A stretch of DNA of 45,669 nt, taken from IMG/VR virus record IMGVR_UViG_3300037258_000066, positions 1-45,669 of that record; one strand, written 5' to 3'. This stretch comes from a virus. This document shows, one piece after another, positions 38,372 through 45,415 of the stretch (the stretch's first letter is position 1; each line of letters starts with the position of its first letter). The notes below the pieces were generated by a model that had not been told where the DNA came from, did not search any database, and saw only the letters and a list, made by a program, of their open reading frames with translations. The position numbers and the translations under genes are program-made.

Positions 38372-38389
38372 GACGAAAGTTGTACGTGA

Positions 38390-38632
38390 TTATTTGTCTT
38401 TGAACAAGTCGGGAGCAACGGGCGGTTGCGTAACGATACAACCACACGTCTTGCAGCGGCGGTTAACTTTCTTCGTGTCGGCCTGATAGGCGAGTTCGCA
38501 GTCGCGGTGTCCGCACGCTGGGCAGGGAGAATCGAGCGGGATGATGGGACCTTTGCGTATCTTTAGAAACAAAGAACCCGCAAACCACCCCAGGGAAGCA
38601 ATAGCAGTGCCTTCTAACATTGGCCAGTTCAT
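38390..38632 (-). CDS. Zinc-ribbon small protein with N-terminal hydrophobic helix (80 aa)
   Basis: Starts at ATG 38632. Residues about 8-24 are hydrophobic (GTAIASLGWFAGSLFL). Residues 36-66 hold CPACGHRDC and CKTCGC, a zinc-ribbon pair. The two parts suggest a membrane-anchored zinc ribbon. It lies between TerL and the portal; function unknown. Confidence 0.65.
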   Translation of the reverse strand: MNWPMLEGTAIASLGWFAGSLFLKIRKGPIIPLDSPCPACGHRDCELAYQADTKKVNRRCKTCGCIVTQPPVAPDLFKDK

Positions 38633-38636
38633 TTCA

Positions 38637-38813
38637 TCATCGCCCTTCCGCCGAGTCTGGCAGGGTGAAAGTTAGAAGTATCTCGCTTTTACCGAAGACT
38701 CGCTCCCTCCATGCAAGATACTCGGGAGTTTCGACGATCAGCAGATATTTGGAATCCGGAACCGAAATCGCCTGTGCGACCTGTCCCTTAGCGAGTACCT
38801 TTTCGTCTTTCAT
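38637..38813 (-). CDS. Small hypothetical protein (58 aa)
   Basis: ATG 38813 overlaps the TerL stop as ATGA. The product has strands and a helix (VAQAISVPDSKYLLIVETPE, then YLAWRERVFG and EILLTFTLPD). I recognise no family. Tight coupling with TerL suggests co-expression in the packaging block. Confidence 0.6.
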   Translation of the reverse strand: MKDEKVLAKGQVAQAISVPDSKYLLIVETPEYLAWRERVFGKSEILLTFTLPDSAEGR

Positions 38814-40264
38814 TTCACAAGGCTCCTTCCGCCCGTCGCCGCCGGAGCAGGAGCGTTGCCCCATTCTTGGCCGCAGCTATTGCAATGTTTCAGCGGGCCG
38901 CGCTGCACAACCGCCGTCGATCCGCAGATGCAGTGCTGCGCGTTGTCAGGCATGACCGGCTTCGCGAGCGTTGAGGCTTGGACCTTCTCAACCTTCTGCA
39001 TTTCTTCTATGCGCGAGTCTACCAGAGTCAGCCGCACGCGCTCGGGGAATAGTTCGGTCAGCGCCCAGACCAGCCAATCCATGCGATTCGGCGACGTCTT
39101 GCTCAGAATGGGAACGTAGGAGCACTGCTCCTCTTCCAGTTTCTCGAATACGCCGACGTGGTGAATGACTTCTTTTTCGTAGAGCGCCGCGATCGGCTCG
39201 GCTCTAACGATCTTGCCGCGCGTGGCCGTGACGTCGTGATAGTTGACGTTTTCGTCGACGGTGTGAATGACTTCCTTTACCATGTCGCCGCCGTAGTTTC
39301 GCTCGCCTACCATGCGGTCAGCCTTCAGATGCCAATAGAGCCAGACTGCTTGCTGCGCCCAGGCTCGCGAGGTCGGCGCCAGCATCGACTCGTCGGCGAG
39401 AATGTATCCGTGGCCGTCGCTACCGAGAGCTGCGGCACCAATGCCCGCTTCGTTGGTTGAGCTTCCTGTCGGGTCCACGGCCACAACCACGCGAATGAAC
39501 GGCAGAGCTGCAGGCGGAACAGATTTCACGCGGGTCTTTTCAATGAGGGCGAGAGTCCACAACGCGCCCGGAACTTCGTCAATGTCCTCGGCCATGATCT
39601 CTTGACGAATGGCGAGTTGCGTCATGTCGGCTGAGACTTCGGCGATGCCTTCTTCTGAGACGTGCGGGTTATCGTGCGAGGTCCAGTGAATGCAGAGCCA
39701 TCGCGGATCGGCTTTGTGCTCTTTGAACATGCGCGCGGCGTGGCGCTTGTCCGTGGCCTTCGATGCCGAGCGCGTGTGGAGCGATGGCGGCGTATAGATC
39801 AGCACCGCATCTCCGTTATTGTCCATCAACATTGGCAGGCCGACGACACCCCAGGCATCCTCATTCATCAACTGGAATTCATCGAGGATCAGCAGATCGG
39901 CGTAATCGCCGCGCAGTGTGTCTGCGTTCCATGCTGTCTTGGCGCGGATGCGCTGCTCTGTTCCCGGGTATTCGATGATCTTGTCGGATTCGTATTTCTT
40001 GACCACGCCAAACTCGATTAGCTCGGCCATTGCCAGAACGACTTCGTGCCAGAACCGCGCGATCTGGTCTCCCGTGGGCACAGCGTAGAGCACGCGCCGC
40101 TTCTCTGCTACCAGCTTTTCGACTGCGAGGATCGAAACGCCAGTGGTTTTTCCGCTGCGGCGGCCGGCGCGCGCCATCTTGCGCTTGAGCGGCGAGTCTA
40201 TGAATGCCCGTTGCTGCTTGAAGGGTTCGAGGAGGTGGACGGAATATTCAACGTGCTGGACGAT
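38810..40264 (-). CDS. Terminase large subunit (TerL), start unclear (484 aa from ATC 40264)
   Basis: Walker A is RAGRRSGKTTG, Walker B with the catalytic Glu is YADLLILDEF, and the nuclease domain begins with VVVAVDPTGSS and contains a further acidic segment near RMDWLVWALTE. The C terminus has a zinc-ribbon-like CICGSTAVVQRGPLKHCNSC, an addition to the usual fold. TerL cuts and pumps DNA into the prohead. The conserved part begins near LLEPFKQQRAFIDSP, but there is no ATG, GTG or TTG between codon 1 of an overlapping long frame (GTG 40618) and ATG inside Walker A. An ATC at 40264 with GGAGG eight bases upstream is the best-placed start. See the findings. Confidence 0.85.
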   Translation of the reverse strand: MVQHVEYSVHLLEPFKQQRAFIDSPLKRKMARAGRRSGKTTGVSILAVEKLVAEKRRVLYAVPTGDQIARFWHEVVLAMAELIEFGVVKKYESDKIIEYPGTEQRIRAKTAWNADTLRGDYADLLILDEFQLMNEDAWGVVGLPMLMDNNGDAVLIYTPPSLHTRSASKATDKRHAARMFKEHKADPRWLCIHWTSHDNPHVSEEGIAEVSADMTQLAIRQEIMAEDIDEVPGALWTLALIEKTRVKSVPPAALPFIRVVVAVDPTGSSTNEAGIGAAALGSDGHGYILADESMLAPTSRAWAQQAVWLYWHLKADRMVGERNYGGDMVKEVIHTVDENVNYHDVTATRGKIVRAEPIAALYEKEVIHHVGVFEKLEEEQCSYVPILSKTSPNRMDWLVWALTELFPERVRLTLVDSRIEEMQKVEKVQASTLAKPVMPDNAQHCICGSTAVVQRGPLKHCNSCGQEWGNAPAPAATGGRSLVK

Positions 40265-40611
40265 AGCTCCTTCCTCCGGTCGTGCTTCACTAGGATCGTG
40301 ATCTCTTTTCGTTCCGTGCCCGTTATCTCCAGCCGCATCGGAGCCTTGCCCTCGATCGCTTCCCTGATTTCCTTGGATGACTGATTGCCGTTCTTGCTCA
40401 TCGCGTCCAAAAACCTCCGCAAAGCGTTCGCCTGCGAGAACGTCAACCCTTTCGGCAGTTTGAGAGCTTTTAGGATTTTGTCGGGAACTTCCACGTTTGC
40501 CAGGGCGAAGTACTCGTCCGTGATTGGCCTTTTCCTTGGCCGACCACCCGGATTTCCGCTTACGCCCTTCGGGAAGGGTTTTAGATTCGCGAGGCTTCGT
40601 TTTCTGACCAT
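40198..40611 (-). CDS. Terminase small subunit-like protein (137 aa)
   Basis: ATG 40611. The N terminus contains NLKPFPKGVSGNPGGRPRKR, the GNPGGRP motif of DUF5681-type proteins, which often stand for the small terminase in such phages. Next come a helical middle (VEVPDKILKALKLPKGLTFS, and ANALRRFLDAM) and a basic, Ser/Asn-rich tail. It directly precedes TerL, whose frame overlaps it by 67 bases in the -1 register. It should recognise packaging DNA; a pac or cos site is not visible. Confidence 0.7.
   Translation of the reverse strand: MVRKRSLANLKPFPKGVSGNPGGRPRKRPITDEYFALANVEVPDKILKALKLPKGLTFSQANALRRFLDAMSKNGNQSSKEIREAIEGKAPMRLEITGTERKEITILVKHDRRKELSSSTLNIPSTSSNPSSSNGHS
40267..40277 (-). promoter_or_regulatory. 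Strong Shine-Dalgarno sequence GGAGGAAGGAG inside terS
   Basis: This purine-rich run lies within the small terminase gene on the minus strand, in a place where TerL translation should begin. The GGAGG part is eight bases before an ATC codon in the TerL frame. No ATG, GTG or TTG lies in that frame downstream before Walker A. It decides the proposed TerL start. Confidence 0.55.
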
Positions 40612-40614
40612 TTC

Positions 40615-41307
40615 TCACTGAAGAATATCACTGTTTTGAGAGACGCGGAGTTTGTCGATCAACTCCATTCGCCAAGGGTCCATCGCATCCTTTGCGTCCT
40701 GCTTGTTCGGCCGCCAGAGATAATAATAGAGCGCGCTGTTGACGTAGTGCTCTGTCTTCACTTTGCCGCGCATGGCCGCAGCCCAGCGGCAGTCTTCTCC
40801 GATTCCGCCGCTCATGGGAACCTGAAGTGCCAGTTCGCGCCGCATTGGGTTGATATGTGAGATGTCGCGGCAGTAGGCTCCTTCTAGGCCCATGCGCCCG
40901 TTGACTGGATTGATCCATTTGCCGTACTTGAGTGAATGATAGACGGGCGCTTGCAGTTCGTGACCGGAATACATTTTCACTTCGAAACCTACCTGGTCTA
41001 CGCCGTCGAGCAGCGGCAGGATCGAGGAAATATAGTTCGGAGCGATGAGGTCGTCGTCATCGAGAAAGCAAATGTATTCGCCCTGAGATTTTTGGCGCAT
41101 CGCCTCGCGTTTCTCTCCAACTTGAACGGGCGATGAACCATCCGACCAGCGCATCCACGAGCCGGGCTCATCTTCACAGATTAGAATATCGACTTGATCG
41201 AACTTATTGAGGCCCAGCGCGCTGATCTGCTGCTCAAGAATCGAGAGAAGCTGCAAGAGCATTTCTGCGCGAGCCCGCTGGGTCAGGATGAGGATTTGGA
41301 ATTTCAT
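40615..41307 (-). CDS. GT-A glycosyltransferase, family 2-like (230 aa)
   Basis: ATG 41307 overlaps the stop of the 39-aa gene as TAATG. The N-terminal strand KFQILILTQRARAEMLLQLL, a donor-binding ICEDEPGSW region and the acidic FLDDDDLIAPNY at 81-92 are those of GT2-type enzymes. The D-x-D-like group binds metal and nucleotide sugar. The C-terminal half (RRELALQVPMSGGIGEDCRW) fits an acceptor domain. No membrane helix is seen. It could glycosylate a phage protein or a host surface glycan. Confidence 0.82.
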   Translation of the reverse strand: MKFQILILTQRARAEMLLQLLSILEQQISALGLNKFDQVDILICEDEPGSWMRWSDGSSPVQVGEKREAMRQKSQGEYICFLDDDDLIAPNYISSILPLLDGVDQVGFEVKMYSGHELQAPVYHSLKYGKWINPVNGRMGLEGAYCRDISHINPMRRELALQVPMSGGIGEDCRWAAAMRGKVKTEHYVNSALYYYLWRPNKQDAKDAMDPWRMELIDKLRVSQNSDILQ

Positions 41308-41426
41308 TAGCAGTATTTCTTTCTGCGGATTGCCCGACAGGACTTCCTATGCCATCCGTATTCCGCCCCAAGGTGGTCACAATCGCACCAAGCCTCAAGC
41401 CACATTTGAGCTATCCATTTTTTCAC
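41307..41426 (-). CDS. 39-aa Cys-rich microprotein between two glycosyltransferases
   Basis: GTG 41426 overlaps the preceding stop as GTGA and the stop overlaps the next ATG as TAATG, so the gene exactly fills the gap. The product is basic and has Trp, Cys and His (KKWIAQMWLEAWCDCDHLGA and CRAIRRKKYC). The CDCDH...C...C set could bind zinc. I do not recognise it. The perfect fit on both sides is the main support. Confidence 0.6.
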   Translation of the reverse strand: MKKWIAQMWLEAWCDCDHLGAEYGWHRKSCRAIRRKKYC

Positions 41427-42088
41427 GGCTGCATCACCGCGCGCAGTTTTTCCGCATCTCTTTGCCGCTCCGCAATCCGCGAAGCATACAACTGCGGAGT
41501 TTTATCCCTCGCCATGCGCTCGCGGTTCTCTTGATAGGTCTGATCGTCCGGCGCTTTGCCCCACATCACGTGGCAGTGCTCGGTGAGAATGGGTAGGAGT
41601 TTCTTGCGCCCGATCATTTCGGCTACGTCTTGCGGCCAGGTGTCGGAGAAATCAGCAGAGAATCCGGGTCCAGTAAAGTAGCCGATCGTATTGACCCACT
41701 GGCGCGAGACGAAGGGTAGTGTGGCGAATGTCTTGCCGTTCGGCCCACCGTCATCGCCGTAGCAGAGCAAGATTTTATCAGCGGATTCGGCGAACGCAGC
41801 CTCCACCGTTATGTCCCAGTTCTTCGTGCGGAACAGTACGTCGTCCGCGCAGAGCATAAAAATATTTCCTGCCGCGTGCGGAATAAGCGCGTTCCAAAGG
41901 TCGGACATGATCAGCCGCTCGCCGACCACGAAATGCACTTCCGGGAAAACTAGCGGATCATACGAGTCATCTTCGGGCGTGACGTAGCAGAGAATCTCTG
42001 GCCGCATGTAGGCAGTCGCGAGCACAGAATCAATCATGGCGCGAAGACGCTGCGGCCGCTTGCGTGTTGGCGTGAGTAGCGAGATCAT
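41423..42088 (-). CDS. GT-A-like glycosyltransferase (221 aa)
   Basis: ATG 42088 overlaps the previous stop as ATGA. The N-terminal strand MISLLTPTRKRPQRLRAMID matches the start of GT2 folds, and MLCADDVLFRTKNWDI at 78-93 holds the A-D-D acidic motif. A later CYGDDGGPNGKTFATLPFVS and HVMWGKAPDDQTYQENRERM complete the domain. It is short for the family, with no C-terminal membrane part. It acts with the two other glycosyltransferases nearby. Confidence 0.78.
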   Translation of the reverse strand: MISLLTPTRKRPQRLRAMIDSVLATAYMRPEILCYVTPEDDSYDPLVFPEVHFVVGERLIMSDLWNALIPHAAGNIFMLCADDVLFRTKNWDITVEAAFAESADKILLCYGDDGGPNGKTFATLPFVSRQWVNTIGYFTGPGFSADFSDTWPQDVAEMIGRKKLLPILTEHCHVMWGKAPDDQTYQENRERMARDKTPQLYASRIAERQRDAEKLRAVMQP

Positions 42089-42363
42089 TTTCCTGGCTTT
42101 GAATTAAATCCTGGCAAGTCCTGACCACCGGGGACATCTACAAATGATGGTTGGTCGGCCAGCGGCATTTCGCTGAGCGTTAGCAACCGCTTCGTGTCGA
42201 ACCATCCGCCCTTGGTGAGTTCCTGCTTATCGTTCGGCATTGCAGCTATTACGTACGCTTGGATACATCCCGATATGTCAAAAGAGACGGATGAGACGAC
42301 GCCTTCAAAATTTGTAATCAGATCACGAACACGATGGCCCAGCAAACTCAGATGCTCTTTCAT
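42085..42363 (-). CDS. Hypothetical protein (92 aa), phage-typical
   Basis: ATG 42363 has GGAGGAAA upstream and overlaps the methyltransferase stop. The first half reads SLLGHRVRDLITNFEGVVSS then CIQAYVIAAM; the second has QELTKGGWFDTKRLLTLSEM. The 'L.G..V.D.IT.FEG.V.S' and 'GGWFD..RL' elements match a small protein family common in phages and near metal or surface gene clusters, with unknown function. The family match is from memory. Confidence 0.7.
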   Translation of the reverse strand: MKEHLSLLGHRVRDLITNFEGVVSSVSFDISGCIQAYVIAAMPNDKQELTKGGWFDTKRLLTLSEMPLADQPSFVDVPGGQDLPGFNSKPGK

Positions 42364-43022
42364 TGTTTCCTCCGGTTGAAATTCTCATTCTCTAGCAAAA
42401 TATTGAATCCAAAATCTTGGATCAGTTTCCATCCCGTCGGCTGAAGCATCGCGATCAGTTCCGGCTTCAGTGCTTGGCCGGCGTAGAGTTCAACTTCTTC
42501 CGCCTCCATGAAGCAGTAGCGCGTGCGCGCGAGAGCCTTCGATCCGCCCATAATCATTTCGCGCTCGGCACCCTGGATGTCTACCCATAGCAAATCTATC
42601 TTTGGCAAATTCTCGTGCTCGACGATTTCATCAAGCGTGAAGCATTCGACCATCTGCGATTGATCGAAAGTGATCGTCGGGAAGTGTTCTTTGTGGCCGG
42701 TCGGCTCGATGATGGAGCCCGAACCGCACGCGCCGTCTCGCGAATCATGGGAACGCTGAAATCGGCGCTGTCCGCCGCTGTCGGCGATGGCTCCGTGAAT
42801 TAGCCGCCGATGCGGTCCGAATGGCCGATGCCGGTTTCCTTCGATGAAACGGCAGTTCTCCGTGTCAGGCTCGACCATGACGTGTACGAGATTAGGAGTT
42901 GAATCAACTATTTTCTCGAAATTGTAGGTGTCTTCGCCGCGATACGCGCCGAGTTCCACGATCACCGGGTTCTCGACGTGCTTCATCAATTCATGCACGG
43001 CGTCAAATTCTTGCGGGGTCAT
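42360..43022 (-). CDS. FkbM-family methyltransferase (220 aa)
   Basis: ATG 43022 overlaps the glycosyltransferase stop as ATGA; the frame to 43118 lies over that gene. Motif I is PVIVELGAYRGEDTYNF (S-adenosylmethionine binding), followed by LVHVMVEPDTENCRF. CFTLDEIVEHENLPKIDLLW and VDIQGAEREMIMGGSKAL form the FkbM core with D-I-Q-G-A-E. These enzymes O-methylate sugars. Among glycosyltransferases it probably caps a glycan made by them. A middle basic stretch (QRRFQRSHDSRDG) is unusual. Confidence 0.85.
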   Translation of the reverse strand: MTPQEFDAVHELMKHVENPVIVELGAYRGEDTYNFEKIVDSTPNLVHVMVEPDTENCRFIEGNRHRPFGPHRRLIHGAIADSGGQRRFQRSHDSRDGACGSGSIIEPTGHKEHFPTITFDQSQMVECFTLDEIVEHENLPKIDLLWVDIQGAEREMIMGGSKALARTRYCFMEAEEVELYAGQALKPELIAMLQPTGWKLIQDFGFNILLENENFNRRKQ

Positions 43023-43816
43023 GTCGTCTTGCCCTTCCATCCGCTCATCTCGGCGTCGGTGATCCTGTGGCCGAAGAGTTCTTTGCGCCGTTCGCGGTTC
43101 GTGAGCATCGCGCGGCATTGTGCTACGCGGTCCTCAAAACTTCCAGTAGGTCGTTCGCGGCCTGGAGGACAATTCGGCCCCCACCAGCCTAAATGTGTCG
43201 CAAGAGGTATCGGAGGGAAGCGAGTTTTCCATCCGTGAAATTCTATGCATCTTAGAAGCATCCCGTCTTGCTCGAATCCCCCTTTTTTGTACTTGGAATT
43301 AGGGAACATCTGCTCATCGAGAACTTTGCCCATCTCCTCGCGCGACGGTGAGAAATATCTGGGCACGACATGCTCTAGGCAATGCCGCAGTTTTTCGGCG
43401 TTCCAACTCGCACAGGGAGACTCGTACCAGTGCGTAATGTGCGGCGATCCGATGCGCCCGCAGACGGCGGCGTATTCTCCTGATTTCAATTGCTCGCGAG
43501 CCCAGGCCAGATAGCCTTTGTGGATGATCGTGTCATCTTCGATGAGGTGGATGATTTCGGCGCTAGGACACAGTTCGAGAATGTATTTGCAGGCTTTCAG
43601 CAGATTCCAACTGTTGCCATAGAACGAATGCCTCCAGCGGCACACTGCAAGGGCAGCGAATTTCACGCACATCTCTTGCGCATCGTCAGACCAGCAATCA
43701 CGGTCACTGAATACCTGGGTTGGAATAGTTTCATCGTCTCTCCGGATCGCTTCGAGGCAGAGATAGAGCAGTTCGTCTCTGTCCATCGTGGTCACGATTA
43801 CGACATCGTTCCTCAC
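43019..43816 (-). CDS. GT-A-like glycosyltransferase (265 aa)
   Basis: GTG 43816 overlaps the upstream stop as GTGA. The N-terminal strand DVVIVTTMDRDELLYLCLEA and IIHLIEDDTIIHKGYLAWAR at 88-107, with E-D-D, are the donor-binding signature of GT-A enzymes. Later come YFSPSREEMGKVLDEQM and HGWKTRFPPIPLATHLGWWG, which resemble acceptor-side parts. A C-terminal basic tail follows. It is the first of three related enzymes in the cluster. Target unknown. Confidence 0.78.
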   Translation of the reverse strand: MRNDVVIVTTMDRDELLYLCLEAIRRDDETIPTQVFSDRDCWSDDAQEMCVKFAALAVCRWRHSFYGNSWNLLKACKYILELCPSAEIIHLIEDDTIIHKGYLAWAREQLKSGEYAAVCGRIGSPHITHWYESPCASWNAEKLRHCLEHVVPRYFSPSREEMGKVLDEQMFPNSKYKKGGFEQDGMLLRCIEFHGWKTRFPPIPLATHLGWWGPNCPPGRERPTGSFEDRVAQCRAMLTNRERRKELFGHRITDAEMSGWKGKTT

Positions 43817-44031
43817 GGCTCCTTGACCTCTCGGATGGCCCGCCACTTCGCTTCAATTTCAGTACTCAACGACTCAGACTGCTCAATCGGCATGTCTTCT
43901 GCCCAAGTGATCGAAACTCCAACTGTGTGCGGCCAGCAGTACGGAGAATCTAAGCGCTTACAGCACTTATTCGGACAATCGGGGACAGCGCACCCAGGCC
44001 AGCCTTTTAACATTTGCTCCAAGTTACTCAT
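43813..44031 (-). CDS. Small Cys-rich protein, zinc-finger-like (72 aa)
   Basis: ATG 44031 has GGAG nine bases upstream, better than the start at 44067. The product begins SNLEQMLKGWPGCAVPDCPN and then KCCKRLDSPYCWPH. The run of five Cys and one His could form a zinc knuckle. The C-terminal part is helical (TEIEAKWRAIREVKE). It overlaps the glycosyltransferase start. Function unknown. Confidence 0.65.
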   Translation of the reverse strand: MSNLEQMLKGWPGCAVPDCPNKCCKRLDSPYCWPHTVGVSITWAEDMPIEQSESLSTEIEAKWRAIREVKEP

Positions 44032-44070
44032 CGCCCCTACTCCTTCCTCGCGTCTGGCTCTGCGCATAGC

Positions 44071-44340
44071 TCAGTCCTCATCAAATATCCCGGAGAATCC
44101 GCTGGACATTGAGTCATCGCCTTTTACGGTAAATGGGTTTTCACCGGCCAATAAATAAATTAGCTCTACAAGCCCGAATCCGCCGCGATCAGCTAGCCTT
44201 TCAGCGGATTGGCCGCTGTAATGTTTGGCGTATTCTTCCCACGCCTTCTGATGAATTCGCCACGGAACTCGAAACTGTATTCCGTGCGGAACATACCCGT
44301 GGTGCGGCATTTGTATCGGAGCATTGCGCCGTTCGTTCAC
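44071..44340 (-). CDS. Hypothetical protein (89 aa)
   Basis: GTG 44340 overlaps the preceding stop as GTGA. The first part is His/Pro-rich (PHHGYVPHGIQFRVPWRIHQ); the middle is helical (AWEEYAKHYSGQSAERLADR) and the end acidic (GFSGIFDED). A segment GFGLVELIYLLAGENPF looks like a conserved helix. No family is recognised. Confidence 0.65.
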   Translation of the reverse strand: MNERRNAPIQMPHHGYVPHGIQFRVPWRIHQKAWEEYAKHYSGQSAERLADRGGFGLVELIYLLAGENPFTVKGDDSMSSGFSGIFDED

Positions 44341-44696
44341 TGGTCCTCCTTGGCTGGCTCGGCGGGGGCGGAGAGGGCGGCAAGCAACTGTCGCGCGGTT
44401 TCTAGCTTGTGGTATGGCTCCGTACCCTCAAGGACTTCATTGGCTAGCAAGTTGGCAAGTTCACGTATTTTCGCGCTTGGCACCCGCTCTCTTTGGTCCC
44501 GCGCATAGTTGGCGCATGCTTCTTCTATTCGATGATCCTCAAGATCGCCGTCGTACTCGACGCCGCAGCTACAGCGGAACCCGTGGAATAGGTAAGTGAT
44601 ATTCTCATGACGCGAGCACTCTAATTTCCACGCTTCCAGCAGCTTATTGTTGGGCCATCTCAGCGCGGGTGCATCCGGTCTAGCTGCGGGGTTCAC
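44337..44696 (-). CDS. Hypothetical protein with Cys pair (119 aa)
   Basis: GTG 44696 overlaps the stop of the 53-aa gene as GTGA. FHGFRCSCGVEYDGDLEDHR is a CxC motif with a downstream His, which may bind zinc. The second half is a long helix (SAKIRELANLLANEVLEGTE). No family is recognised. Confidence 0.65.
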   Translation of the reverse strand: MNPAARPDAPALRWPNNKLLEAWKLECSRHENITYLFHGFRCSCGVEYDGDLEDHRIEEACANYARDQRERVPSAKIRELANLLANEVLEGTEPYHKLETARQLLAALSAPAEPAKEDQ

Positions 44697-44854
44697 GTGG
44701 CCCTACCTTGTTGTACGATGTGGCGATGCAGGCTACGAATTGTATTCCGCATCTTGCCGCAGTAACACTGGAATCCGCCATCTTTTCGGCCCAACAAATC
44801 ATGATAGACGCGGTCCTTTCGTCTCGGACCGTGGGACGTAATCTTGTGACTCAT
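44693..44854 (-). CDS. 53-aa basic protein with C2H2-like cluster
   Basis: ATG 44854 has AGGAGGCGGG upstream. After a basic, His-containing N terminus (KITSHGPRRKDRVYHDLLGR) comes FQCYCGKMRNTIRSLHRHIV, which has the C-x-C ... H-x-H spacing of a short zinc finger. Both ends overlap neighbours (ATGA with the 10-codon leader, GTGA with the next gene). It probably binds nucleic acid; target unknown. Confidence 0.68.
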   Translation of the reverse strand: MSHKITSHGPRRKDRVYHDLLGRKDGGFQCYCGKMRNTIRSLHRHIVQQGRAT

Positions 44855-44883
44855 CGCCCGCCTCCTGGTCTAGCTGTGTCCAT
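44851..44883 (-). CDS. 10-codon leader peptide candidate
   Basis: ATG 44883 follows a full GGAGG Shine-Dalgarno sequence, encodes MDTARPGGGR and ends with a stop that overlaps the next ATG (ATGA at 44851-44854). It could be a short leader that couples ribosomes to the next gene. There is no obvious repeated amino acid run, so attenuation is not supported. Confidence 0.45.
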   Translation of the reverse strand: MDTARPGGGR

Positions 44884-44950
44884 TGTTCAGCCTCCGAGTT
44901 CAAAAGATTTTGCGCTTAGATCAAGGTTAAGTGCGCGCAAGGGCAACTTC

Positions 44951-45352
44951 TTATGGCCAGTCGAGCACTACATCTGTCGGCCGCAATGGCTGCGTCCATT
45001 TCCACGAGTTTGCGTTTGTGATAATTCGCTGATAGTGATTGCACTCCATATTGGAAATCAGGATTTTGTCTTTGGATGTGGCGCGAGCTTTGACTTCTTC
45101 GAGCGTTTCAACTTTACCGCCTAGATAATAGAGCGGGCTTTGCGCGATCTCGTGTGAGTCCAGGTCATCATCGTCTCGGCCTCGCGTGCTGAATCTGAAG
45201 CCGTAGGGAACCGCTCCGTAGCGTTCCTTGATTTCGCGAGCCATCTTCTTCGCCTGCTCAACATCCCAAGAGTCGATGGGCTTCTCTGTGGTCTCAGCAA
45301 CAAATGTGCCGGGACTGTAGAACGTTACGAAATGCTTCTCAACTTTGCTCAC
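44951..45352 (-). CDS. Hypothetical protein (133 aa), phage-typical
   Basis: GTG 45352 has AAAGGAG seven bases upstream. The protein begins SKVEKHFVTFYSPGTFVAET and has PIDSWDVEQAKKMAREIKER then YGAVPYGFRFSTRGRDDDDL. 'FYSPGTFV.E....PI.SWD...A..MA..I.ERYGA.PYGF.F' is a pattern I associate with a phage protein family of unknown function. The second half is mixed (ILISNMECNHYQRIITNANS). It is the first gene after the exonuclease on the circular map. Confidence 0.75.
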   Translation of the reverse strand: MSKVEKHFVTFYSPGTFVAETTEKPIDSWDVEQAKKMAREIKERYGAVPYGFRFSTRGRDDDDLDSHEIAQSPLYYLGGKVETLEEVKARATSKDKILISNMECNHYQRIITNANSWKWTQPLRPTDVVLDWP

Positions 45353-45376
45353 AGATTTTCTCCTTTCACTTTGCCT

Positions 45377-45408
45377 GCCCGCGAACTGGACCCTGAAATT
45401 ACGCGGGC
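45377..45408 (-). other. GC-rich inverted repeat after the exonuclease gene
   Basis: GCCCGCG (45377-45383) pairs perfectly with CGCGGGC (45402-45408) around an 18-base loop, in the gap between the exonuclease stop and the next start. No U tract follows in the minus direction, so it is at best a weak or factor-dependent terminator. Confidence 0.3.
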
Positions 45409-45415
45409 CAAATCT

